DNA of 9,132 nt from CAYWKL01 sp964459095 (GCA_964459095.1 CAYWKL010000034.1:1-9132), one strand, 5' to 3'; shown: positions 1 through 5,542, numbered from the stretch's first letter. The notes: generated by a model not told the origin, from the sequence alone. Program-made: numbers and translations.

Positions 1-347
1 TTTTTATTTAATTTAACTTTTATTCTTGCATCAGAAGAACTTTCCGAAGGATACTCCGTCAGCTTTGCTGTGGAGTAGTTCATTTTAGATAAGTGAGCAT
101 ATAAACTACTTCCCCACTTATGCTCTAAAATTACACAGAGCCCAAAATCACCGCTCTCCCCTGCTAATATTACTTTTCCGCTTGCGACAGCTAATACTTT
201 AGTCCCTTCTTTTAATCCAAAATCTACGCCGTTATGCCCTTTGATTCCCCATTCTAAATATTTTTCCTTAAGTTTTGGATCATTGGGTATTTCTCCAAAC
301 TTTAAAGTTATGGGGAAGTTTCCCTTAAAAGGAAATTTAAGTCTCAT
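1..347 (-). CDS. M23 family peptidase (LytM/lysostaphin-like), C-terminus beyond window
   Basis: Open from an ATG at 347 to the window edge (115 codons). The M23 zinc-endopeptidase signature is visible: HNGVDF supplies the first His (38) and Asp (42) of the HxxxD motif, followed by the family's strand GTKVLAVASGKVILAG and then YAHLS with His 85. The final HxH motif would lie beyond the window. M23 enzymes cleave peptide cross-links in peptidoglycan outside the membrane, but no signal peptide is visible and the catalytic fold starts almost at residue 1. Between YAHLSKM and the left edge are about 26 residues (Ser/Glu-rich, then Lys-rich) where the family normally goes straight into its GxxVxxGQ segment, so an insertion is likely. 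The ATG overlaps the last 11 bases of the upstream M20 gene, suggesting translational coupling. The fold is clear; activity cannot be judged. Confidence 0.85.
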   Translation of the reverse strand, partial: MRLKFPFKGNFPITLKFGEIPNDPKLKEKYLEWGIKGHNGVDFGLKEGTKVLAVASGKVILAGESGDFGLCVILEHKWGSSLYAHLSKMNYSTAKLTEYPSESSSDARIKVKLNK

Positions 348-1422
348 TTTGGTTAATTGAGAACAGAAAGTTTTTGAGGATTTGATAGTATTGCTCCAAA
401 CTTTTTATACTTATCCACTCATTGTCACTACCAATATCCCCTCCTATTGGGCCGAACTCGATTCCATTAATACCCACTCTGGTAAAATGTCTGGCATCAG
501 AAGAGCCCTGCGCCCCATAAAAGCGCACTCTTTTCTTAGTAACTTGCTCGTCTACCCTCTTTAGTATTTTTAAGTATTGATTATTTTCAGAAACAAATAA
601 AGCAGGCTCTTTTTCGACAATATCCAGCTTAAAACCTTTGGGTAAAAGATCTTTTATACTTTCAACAATAATGTCTACTTTTTCTGGAATATAACGAATG
701 TCCAACCAAATCTCACAATCATCAGGAATCTTATTAAAAGACTGATTGCTTGTTTTGATCTTGCTTAGATTTATGGTTGTTTTCCACTCTTCATGACCAG
801 GAATATGATATTTTTCCTCCAGAAGATTAAGAAACTTATTCATTTCCCAGATTGCGTTTTTCCCTCTCCAAGGGTAGGCTCCGTGCGCGGTTTTGCCCTT
901 GTTAGAAATTTTTATCTGCAAAACTCCCTTTGCCCTGTTTGCAATCTGTAAACCAGTGCTCTCGCCAGCAATCACAAAATCTGCTTTTACACCATTTTCT
1001 ATTTGATATTTTGTACCGTTAAAGCCTCCTATTTCTTCATCTGTAACCAGTTGCAGGGCAAGAGGATACTCAACTTTATTTGCTACTTCTTTGAAGATAA
1101 TGATAAGACAAGCAACACTAGCCTTCATATCCATGGACCCAACTCCATAGAGTCGATCACCTATGATTTTTGGCAAATATTGATATTCTTTCCCAGGAAT
1201 AACATCTAAGTGTCCATTTAGTATAATCCTAAATCTTGAGGGCCTTTTTTGAGAATTGTAAATTAAGGCACTTTTAACACCTTTATTTTCAAATTGCTCA
1301 ATCTTATAACCTTTCAAGTTTAACAAAGCAATTTTTAATATTTTGTCCAATTCATCCACATTTTTTGAGTGTGATTTTATAGAAATAAACTCTTTTGTTA
1401 AATTTAAAATTTTATCTAGCAT
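337..1422 (-). CDS. M20 family metallopeptidase homologue (ArgE/DapE/CPG2-like)
   Basis: A 361-residue protein of normal length for M20 amidohydrolases, which cleave the amide bond of N-acyl amino acids or short peptides with a two-metal centre, usually in the cytoplasm. Visible motifs: GHLDV (His 71, Asp 73), GVGSMDMK (Asp 98), DEE (catalytic Glu 129, ligand Glu 130), GEST (Glu 154), and the dimerisation-domain His 180 in AHGAYPWRG. The C-terminal metal His, expected a few residues before the conserved NE/DE (pattern G-P-x-G-x-x-x-H), appears as Gly 331 in GPIGGDIGSDNEW, so one metal site may be altered. The start at 1422 is the first ATG; no Shine-Dalgarno is visible. It begins 37 bases after the 959-residue gene and overlaps the M23 gene, so the three probably form one operon. 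The substrate cannot be assigned. Confidence 0.88.
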   Translation of the reverse strand: MLDKILNLTKEFISIKSHSKNVDELDKILKIALLNLKGYKIEQFENKGVKSALIYNSQKRPSRFRIILNGHLDVIPGKEYQYLPKIIGDRLYGVGSMDMKASVACLIIIFKEVANKVEYPLALQLVTDEEIGGFNGTKYQIENGVKADFVIAGESTGLQIANRAKGVLQIKISNKGKTAHGAYPWRGKNAIWEMNKFLNLLEEKYHIPGHEEWKTTINLSKIKTSNQSFNKIPDDCEIWLDIRYIPEKVDIIVESIKDLLPKGFKLDIVEKEPALFVSENNQYLKILKRVDEQVTKKRVRFYGAQGSSDARHFTRVGINGIEFGPIGGDIGSDNEWISIKSLEQYYQILKNFLFSINQNET

Positions 1423-1459
1423 AGTTTTATTGTTTCATAAATCAGAACTTTAGTTCATT

Positions 1460-4339
1460 TTATATAATCTCAGCATAAACTGAGGAACTATTTCCGTGAA
1501 CCATATTTTTTTGGGCTTCGCTGGAATCAATAGGCATTAATGTCCTTTCACCACCCATAAAATGATAATTTTGACCATCGCAGGAAAAAAATACTCTATC
1601 AATATACATATAGATGCTTCCATCATCCTCATTTTTAACCGTAGGATTTTGCAATTCAGGCTGGACAACGTATGAGCCTCTTTTTAACAGAGCATCTCTT
1701 AATTCCCGTCTAAACTTTGCATCAACCAAGGTTCCGCGAATATGACCGTATCCCCCATAAGTCCCTTTCATAGGTTTGGCACGTATCATCACCTCTCCAG
1801 ATTCCATTTTTAAAGGATCTATCCCTTGTGATCTCAAATAGGAATAAAAATCCGGAGATGTAAGATCTTCGCCATAATAAATCGCAAAAGCCATCCCCAT
1901 CTCTCCAAGATATTCCTTAGTATCATTTATCCGCCTACTATCTCCAAGTGACAAGCTGGGATTATCGATACTAAAAGTAAGAGCATTGGCTTTAATTATT
2001 CTTCTTAAGCTCTCATCTCCCAATAGTGGTTCATCAACTATTAACTCAGGTCTCTTCATTTTAGCCACAGGATCTGAAGAGCGAACATATAGAAGATAGT
2101 CAGATTGACCACCATTTTCCTCTATGTGTTTTTTGAACTCCTCTGGAGAGAAGAACTTATCAAATCCTGAGATCTCCTTAACCTCATCATCAGTTAATGG
2201 CTCGCCATCCATTTTGCCAAATTCACTTTTTCTCATTGCCTGGTATTTTTGGTCAGTAACAGCTAATAAGGCAATAGGTCGTCCATATTTTTGCCTGATA
2301 TCATCTAAGGCTGTAAGGAATTGTCTCTTAAAAAGAGTACCTCCAATCCCATCTGAAAAAAGGTTTTCTAAAAGAGAGTACATCGCTATAGAATTTTCTA
2401 TTTCAAAAATCCGTCCTCTTAAAACTTCCCTTACATCTTCTTGGCTTAAGTCTGGTGTTTGCGCTAAAAACCCTGCTGGTAATCCAACCATATCAATTTG
2501 AACGAAGTAACTTATGGGCGTTCCATCAGGTGCCATACAATATTGATAATCTGTGCTTGACTCTGTATTTGCTGCAACCAAGCGACGGAAGGCTTGGTTA
2601 TATTCTGAATACAAATTTTCTAAAACCTGTTTAACCACCGCTGGATATGCAATCTTATATTCGGGATAAATCTGAAATGGACCTAAAGAAGATTTTATAT
2701 CTTCTTTCAACACCACGGTACCCAAAGCAGCTGTTTCCGAAGCTTCAATACTTTGATCCAAAAGTGATCTAGCTTCTGAAGCTGAAGGCCTAGTCGCAGC
2801 TGATTGCTGTGCTCTAAATAAAGCGAGGGAAACTTCCCTTTGTCTTCTCCTCTCGGAATCTGTTATGGTCAGCGCTTTTTCTATATTTGCGTCCTCCTTG
2901 GGGGTGGCAGTCAGTAACTCTAACCCACGAGCGATTATCCCATCCCTTAGCTGATCGATCACGCTTGGATCTTTAAGTAGAGAATCTCTATCTATACCTA
3001 GCTGAATTATTGCAGCATCAATAGCATGGGCTGCTCTTTGAGAGAGCATCTCATTTAAAAGCACTCTTGTAAGGGCATTAATTATCTCATTATCAGTAAC
3101 TTCATCCTCTAGCTGTTTTCTTAACTTATCACCGGCTAGTTCATATATAGAACGCTCATCTGAAATTTTTGAGATACCGCAACGAATAACTAACAATTCC
3201 TCGTCAGTTAGTCTGGCAATAAAAGATAGTGGATCAGACAAAGCCTGTGTCAGTTTTGATCGTTCTTCTGCAATCACTGTTTGTCCGTTAAAAACCCTTC
3301 TATCTTCAACGGATACAACAACTTTCTTAGCGTTTAGAGCGTTGTTGGCAACCAGCTTTTTTACACTTTGGCCTGCCGCAAGTAGATCCTCGGGATTAAG
3401 GCGTGATCTTCGAGCCAGTGCTTGGCATAAAAGGGGCTCTTGATCAATTAAAGACACTACGGTACCAATCGCTCTTCTTTTAGCAAGTGTACTTAAAACT
3501 GCTTCTCGCTCTCTTTTTAATCGGGCTTCTGCTTTTTCTCGGGCAGAATCAACCTGAGCAAATAGACCATCCCTTTCAATTATTTCATTCGCTATAACCT
3601 CATATCTTGAATATCCATGAGTGTCAGGTACATCAACAAGTTCTCTTTTCAACGCAGAGATCCTTTGTTGAGCTATTTCTGCTCTAATTTGAGAAACTTG
3701 TTCCGAGCCATCTATTTTTGATTTTTCCACTCTAACTTGGGCTTGTTGTCTCGCAGGTACACTTAAAGCATCAATGACTGCTGTATTATTTAAACCTGCA
3801 GTCCTTAATTGATCGTCAAGTCTTGCTAATGCTCTTAATACTGCAGGAATATCTCCTACTTTATCCTTCTCCGGGACAGGTACTGATTCAGTAAACCGTT
3901 CAGCGATCAATTTTAAAGCTTTAAACCCAGCTTGAGTTTTAGGAAGTACAACGGGTAAGTATGGTTCTAATCGCTTTGCAGATCCAAGACTGCCAATAGA
4001 AGCTACTGTAGTCAAAAGTACATCAATTTGGTCTTGAGTCTGATTGATCTGTTCAGGTGGCAGTGAAGTGACGCATGCCTTAAGATCTGTACTTCTAAAT
4101 ACTCTACCACTTCTAGCGTTTTTAAGAGATCCCTTAGTAATAAGGGCTAACACTGGGGCATTAGCAGTTATAACCTCCTCAGCTTCTAAAGATCCAGTAG
4201 CATACATGCTGCTTTCTGCATATTCTCTTAACTCAGCTAATTTCTGCACAGAAGCAACTAACCTTTGTGGACCTCTCCCCCCACTAAGGAGGGTAGTCTC
4301 AATTCCTATATCTGTTTTTTTAAAATCAAATTCAGTCAT
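1460..4339 (-). CDS. 959-residue protein with C-terminal circularly permuted ATP-grasp-like region
   Basis: A very large soluble protein with no signal peptide or membrane segment. Residues 1-550 are mostly helical and charged, with a likely coiled coil near 265-300; I recognise no family there. The last ~110 residues resemble circularly permuted ATP-grasp ligases: a Lys-Pro pair in MIRAKPMKG (855-856), the Gly-rich loop GTYGGYGHIRG (859-869), VQPEL (892-896), IDR (913-915), MGGERT (928-933) and HGNSSS (948-953), in the order of the family's K-P, Gly-loop, VQE, R-x-F, GG-x-x-R and N-S-x-GG motifs. ATP-grasp enzymes usually join a carboxylate to an amine through an acyl phosphate; no substrate can be assigned. 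The gene follows the promoter and attenuator at 4359-4556 and precedes M20 and M23 genes. The ATG at 4339 is the first in frame and lacks a Shine-Dalgarno. Base composition looks less AT-rich than in the plus-strand genes. Confidence 0.6.
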   Translation of the reverse strand: MTEFDFKKTDIGIETTLLSGGRGPQRLVASVQKLAELREYAESSMYATGSLEAEEVITANAPVLALITKGSLKNARSGRVFRSTDLKACVTSLPPEQINQTQDQIDVLLTTVASIGSLGSAKRLEPYLPVVLPKTQAGFKALKLIAERFTESVPVPEKDKVGDIPAVLRALARLDDQLRTAGLNNTAVIDALSVPARQQAQVRVEKSKIDGSEQVSQIRAEIAQQRISALKRELVDVPDTHGYSRYEVIANEIIERDGLFAQVDSAREKAEARLKREREAVLSTLAKRRAIGTVVSLIDQEPLLCQALARRSRLNPEDLLAAGQSVKKLVANNALNAKKVVVSVEDRRVFNGQTVIAEERSKLTQALSDPLSFIARLTDEELLVIRCGISKISDERSIYELAGDKLRKQLEDEVTDNEIINALTRVLLNEMLSQRAAHAIDAAIIQLGIDRDSLLKDPSVIDQLRDGIIARGLELLTATPKEDANIEKALTITDSERRRQREVSLALFRAQQSAATRPSASEARSLLDQSIEASETAALGTVVLKEDIKSSLGPFQIYPEYKIAYPAVVKQVLENLYSEYNQAFRRLVAANTESSTDYQYCMAPDGTPISYFVQIDMVGLPAGFLAQTPDLSQEDVREVLRGRIFEIENSIAMYSLLENLFSDGIGGTLFKRQFLTALDDIRQKYGRPIALLAVTDQKYQAMRKSEFGKMDGEPLTDDEVKEISGFDKFFSPEEFKKHIEENGGQSDYLLYVRSSDPVAKMKRPELIVDEPLLGDESLRRIIKANALTFSIDNPSLSLGDSRRINDTKEYLGEMGMAFAIYYGEDLTSPDFYSYLRSQGIDPLKMESGEVMIRAKPMKGTYGGYGHIRGTLVDAKFRRELRDALLKRGSYVVQPELQNPTVKNEDDGSIYMYIDRVFFSCDGQNYHFMGGERTLMPIDSSEAQKNMVHGNSSSVYAEII

Positions 4340-4358
4340 ATGTTACTTTTTTTGCCAC

Positions 4359-4384
4359 AAAAAAACCTCCATTTCAGGAGGTCT
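4359..4384 (-). terminator. Intrinsic terminator of the leader-peptide attenuator
   Basis: On the minus strand ACCTCC (4382-4377), loop TGAAAT, then GGAGGT (4370-4365) form a perfect 6-bp stem, extendable by G-U and A-U pairs, followed at once by an unbroken T run to 4359. It lies only 19 bases before the ATG of the 959-residue gene, so it cannot simply end an upstream gene; it is a regulated terminator. Its 5' arm can instead pair with the end of the leader reading frame. Confidence 0.88.
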
Positions 4385-4485
4385 GTAACAAGGTTTTCCT
4401 CGTAATTACTGTGACGCTTACTTAAACATTACAGCAACAGCCTCCTTTAAGAGAGGGTAAAAATGAAACCAATAATTGTTGCTGT
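4359..4485 (-). promoter_or_regulatory. Ribosome-mediated transcription attenuator (segments 1-4)
   Basis: Three mutually exclusive helices are visible in the minus-strand RNA. Segment 1 (ACAGCAACA, 4485-4477) pairs perfectly over 9 bp with segment 2 (TGTTGCTGT, 4439-4431). The overlapping segment AGGAGGCTGT (4446-4437) pairs with segment 3 (ACAGACCTCCT, 4386-4376) over 10 bp with one bulged A, which would sequester the 5' arm of the terminator. Segment 3 with segment 4 forms the terminator. A ribosome stalled in the aromatic codons at 4474-4457 would cover segment 1 and free 2 to pair with 3 (read-through). A ribosome reaching the stop at 4418 would cover segment 2 and allow termination. This is the logic of the E. 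coli trp and phe leaders; its operation here is inferred. Confidence 0.8.
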
Positions 4486-4498
4486 TATTTATATTCAT
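4418..4498 (-). CDS. Leader peptide, 26 residues, aromatic-rich (attenuator)
   Basis: ATG at 4498, TAA at 4420-4418. The peptide begins MNINNSNN, continues YWFHFY at residues 9-14, then PLLKEAVAVMFK. Six consecutive aromatic/His codons (Tyr, Trp, Phe, His, Phe, Tyr) in a 26-codon frame are the mark of an attenuator sensing aromatic aminoacyl-tRNA; five Asn codons precede them. The frame lies about 24 bases below the predicted transcription start and 79 bases before the 959-residue gene. Its codons contain segments 1 and 2 of the attenuator, and its stop falls just after segment 2, as the mechanism requires. No clear Shine-Dalgarno is seen, as with most genes here. The peptide itself probably has no function. 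Confidence 0.78.
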   Translation of the reverse strand: MNINNSNNYWFHFYPLLKEAVAVMFK

Positions 4499-4528
4499 AA
4501 CTTTTTTAAATATTAAGTTGTATTGATT

Positions 4529-4556
4529 AGTATATCACAAATTGTTTGCTTGTCAA
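4529..4556 (-). promoter_or_regulatory. Sigma70-type promoter of the attenuator operon
   Basis: On the minus strand the -35 is a perfect TTGACA (4556-4551), the spacer 16 bases, and the -10 TATACT (4534-4529, five of six). The start would fall near 4522, giving a leader of about 180 bases that contains the leader peptide and terminator. A small inverted repeat (CAAA-CAA-TTTG) sits in the spacer. There is no CTAG-type operator, so any Trp response here would come from attenuation rather than TrpR. Confidence 0.8.
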
Positions 4557-4605
4557 CTATAGGACTACTTCGAGTGGCTGTACATTTAATCTAACCACCC
4601 AATAT

Positions 4606-4917
4606 TTATTTACTTCCTACATTTGTTGGCGTAGGTGTAACTGCTAAAATTGGTGTGGGTGTTTTAGTTTCTAAACTAATAATGTATCCACACATTCCTC
4701 CTACTCCCCATGGTCCTGAACCTCTACAAGCAAAACTTTGTCTGGTAACACAATCTTGTCTTGCTGGTCCTCCACACAAATTATCCAGATTTTCCCTTTC
4801 TAAACGACCTAACTCCTTCCCTCCTAATACTGCTAAAATCATCCCTCCTACAAATGCAGCAATTGTTAAACCATCTGACCTGGTAAACTGACTTCTTTTT
4901 GGTTCTCTTTCATTCAT
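4606..4917 (-). CDS. Small single-pass membrane protein, Cys-rich, downstream of T-box
   Basis: A 103-residue protein of no family I recognise. A charged N-terminus (residues 1-15) is followed by one hydrophobic segment (about 16-32, LTIAAFVGGMILAVLGG), then an exported-looking domain with four Cys (48, 56, 64, 76) and Gly-rich GSGPWGVGGMCG, then a Thr/Pro tail (KTPTP...TPTPT). Cys pairs and a Pro/Thr tail suggest an extracytoplasmic, disulfide-bonded protein anchored by its N-terminus. The ATG at 4917 is preferred to the in-frame GTG at 4926 because the ribosome site AGGTGA (4928-4923) lies 5 bases before that ATG and overlaps the GTG. It is the first gene after the T-box-like element, an unusual target since T-boxes mostly control aminoacyl-tRNA synthetase, amino-acid biosynthesis and transport genes. 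Confidence 0.7.
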   Translation of the reverse strand: MNEREPKRSQFTRSDGLTIAAFVGGMILAVLGGKELGRLERENLDNLCGGPARQDCVTRQSFACRGSGPWGVGGMCGYIISLETKTPTPILAVTPTPTNVGSK

Positions 4918-4922
4918 ATTTA

Positions 4923-4928
4923 TCACCT
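4923..4928 (-). promoter_or_regulatory. Shine-Dalgarno site AGGTGA
   Basis: AGGTGA on the minus strand, 5 bases before the ATG at 4917. It is the only convincing ribosome binding site in the window, and it decides the start of the 103-residue protein. Confidence 0.6.
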
Positions 4929-4934
4929 ACTTTA

Positions 4935-4972
4935 TTGATACAAAGCAAAGCTATAGCTTTATTTTGTATCAA
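4935..4972. repeat. Long perfect-loop inverted repeat before the small membrane protein
   Basis: Arms of 17 bases (TTGATACAAAGCAAAGC and its near complement) flank the loop TATA. Only two adjacent positions differ; in RNA one is a U-G wobble and the other an A-C mismatch. There is no T run after it, so it is not an intrinsic terminator. It sits between the T-box terminator and the ribosome site of the small membrane gene. It could be an mRNA-stabilising or processing hairpin, a dyad for a DNA-binding protein, or a miniature repeat. Confidence 0.75.
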
Positions 4973-4995
4973 TTAATTTCTAGAGCTTTTAAAAT

Positions 4996-5062
4996 AAAAA
5001 AACCCTTGTCTGACCACTAGATCCTGAAATAAATTCAGGATGACATAATGAACAAACAAGGG
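4996..5062 (-). terminator. Conditional terminator of the T-box-like element
   Basis: Arms CCCTTGTTTG (5062-5053) and CAGACAAGGG (5012-5003) pair over 10 bp with one U-G wobble and run directly into seven T's (5002-4996), then ATTTT. The 5' arm overlaps the 3' side of the antiterminator (CCTTGT, 5061-5056), so the two structures exclude each other, as in T-box leaders. The loop is unusually long (40 bases) and contains an independent palindrome at 5021-5041. Confidence 0.85.
5021..5041. repeat. REP-like palindrome inside the terminator loop
   Basis: ATCCTGAA and TTCAGGAT are perfect 8-base arms around the loop ATAAA, with flanks CTAG on one side and GACA on the other. The wording resembles short palindromic repeats scattered through many bacterial genomes (the ATCCTGAA...TTCAGGATGAC type), from memory. 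It separates the two terminator arms without destroying them, so it looks like an insertion into a pre-existing terminator loop. Confidence 0.7.
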
Positions 5063-5086
5063 CCATTTATGGCGGTGCCACCTTGT
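5056..5086 (-). promoter_or_regulatory. T-box antiterminator (tRNA-responsive riboswitch)
   Basis: On the minus strand: ACAAGG (5086-5081), the 7-base bulge TGGCACC (5080-5074), GCCA-TAAA-TGGC (5073-5062) and CCTTGT (5061-5056). This is the T-box antiterminator: helix A1 of 6 bp, bulge UGGNACC exactly canonical, helix A2 of 4 bp. The T-box consensus AGGGTGGNACCGCG is matched by AAGGTGGCACCGCC. In known T-boxes the UGGN bulge pairs with the free NCCA end of uncharged tRNA; N is C here, predicting a tRNA with discriminator G, as in bacterial tRNA-Trp, tRNA-Asn, tRNA-Asp, tRNA-Gln and tRNA-Ser. With TrpR just upstream, tRNA-Trp is my favoured guess. The competing terminator overlaps it at 4996-5062. 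Confidence 0.78.
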
Positions 5087-5243
5087 ATTTATACTAATTC
5101 TCCACTTGCTTTAGTTTCCCAACACAAGCTGCTATCTTTAACAGTTTTGCCTCTGTATTGAACACGATTTCTCTAGCCCAATCTGCTTGGGATGTACCAT
5201 CTGGTACGTCCCTCAGGAATCCCAATCAATTCCTTCAACGCAT
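5087..5243 (-). other. Untranslated leader between trpR and the T-box antiterminator
   Basis: This 157-base stretch should contain the tRNA-anticodon-reading part of the T-box. I see hairpins AGGAAT/ATTCCT (5234-5229 with 5220-5215, loop 8), GGGA-C-GTACC/GGTAC-A-TCCC (5212-5189, loop AGAT) and ACTAA/TTAGT just before the antiterminator, the last with TGGAG in its loop. I cannot recognise a standard long Stem I with its K-turn, AG bulge and GNUG distal loop, so the specifier codon is not assigned. TGG occurs several times and proves nothing. A weak -10 (TATATT, 5252-5247) overlaps the end of trpR; otherwise the leader is co-transcribed with trpR. Confidence 0.5.
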
Positions 5244-5498
5244 TTAAATATACTTAAACCTTCCTAGTTGAATCTCTTTTGAACCTCTGGTTACTGTTGC
5301 TATTCCAACTTTTAATCTTTCAGAGATCTCCTGGTGTGGAATGCCTTTTTTAAGCAATTTTACTATTTTTATTCTATTTGGAAGCTCTTTTAATTCCTTT
5401 TTAGTAAAAAGTCCAAGCAATAAATTATACATTTGTGCTTTATTTCTAACTTTCAAAAGAATTTCTGCCAACTCTTCCAAATGCTTTATTTCAGACAT
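5244..5498 (-). CDS. trpR: TrpR-type tryptophan-dependent repressor
   Basis: An 84-residue all-helical protein of the Trp repressor superfamily, a little shorter than E. coli TrpR (108) because both ends are trimmed. The helix-turn-helix reads IPHQEISERLKVGIATVTRGS (residues 53-73), close to the GIATITRGSN of TrpR rather than the divergent YerC type. Residues equivalent to those that hold L-tryptophan are kept: Thr 32 (T44), Arg 42 (R54), Thr 68 (T81), Arg 71 (R84), Gly 72 (G85). S88 of TrpR is replaced by Glu 75. It should bind DNA as a Trp-loaded dimer, and a TrpR-like operator lies in its own promoter, implying autorepression. The ATG at 5498 is only 9 bases after the -10, so the mRNA is almost leaderless. 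A T-box-like element follows the stop. Confidence 0.88.
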   Translation of the reverse strand: MSEIKHLEELAEILLKVRNKAQMYNLLLGLFTKKELKELPNRIKIVKLLKKGIPHQEISERLKVGIATVTRGSKEIQLGRFKYI

Positions 5499-5507
5499 TC
5501 TTGGTAT

Positions 5508-5537
5508 ATTATACTAGTATGCTAGTATGAATGTCAA
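5508..5537 (-). promoter_or_regulatory. trpR promoter
   Basis: Minus strand: perfect -35 TTGACA (5537-5532), an 18-base spacer, perfect -10 TATAAT (5513-5508). Predicted transcription start near 5501, with the trpR ATG at 5498, so the transcript has almost no 5' leader. The spacer is filled by the operator palindrome at 5512-5527. Confidence 0.85.
5512..5527. promoter_or_regulatory. Probable TrpR operator
   Basis: A 16-base perfect inverted repeat, TACTAG-N4-CTAGTA, with N4 being CATA on the coding (minus) strand. The E. coli trp operator core is CTAG-TTAA-CTAG within a longer dyad TACTAG-N4-CTAGTA, so half-sites and spacing agree exactly. It fills the spacer and the first bases of the -10 of the trpR promoter, where a bound repressor would block RNA polymerase. 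Confidence 0.8.
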
Positions 5538-5542
5538 GTATC

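Noticed and set aside
5140..5165. GTTCAATAC on the minus strand, resembling a tRNA T-loop
   Set aside because: No 5-bp T-stem, acceptor stem or anticodon arm surrounds it.
5094..5225. Open minus-strand frame of 43 codons between trpR and the T-box motif (TTG start, contains DWAREI)
   Set aside because: It has no ATG, no ribosome site, and overlaps the hairpins of the leader; an open frame of this length is expected by chance.
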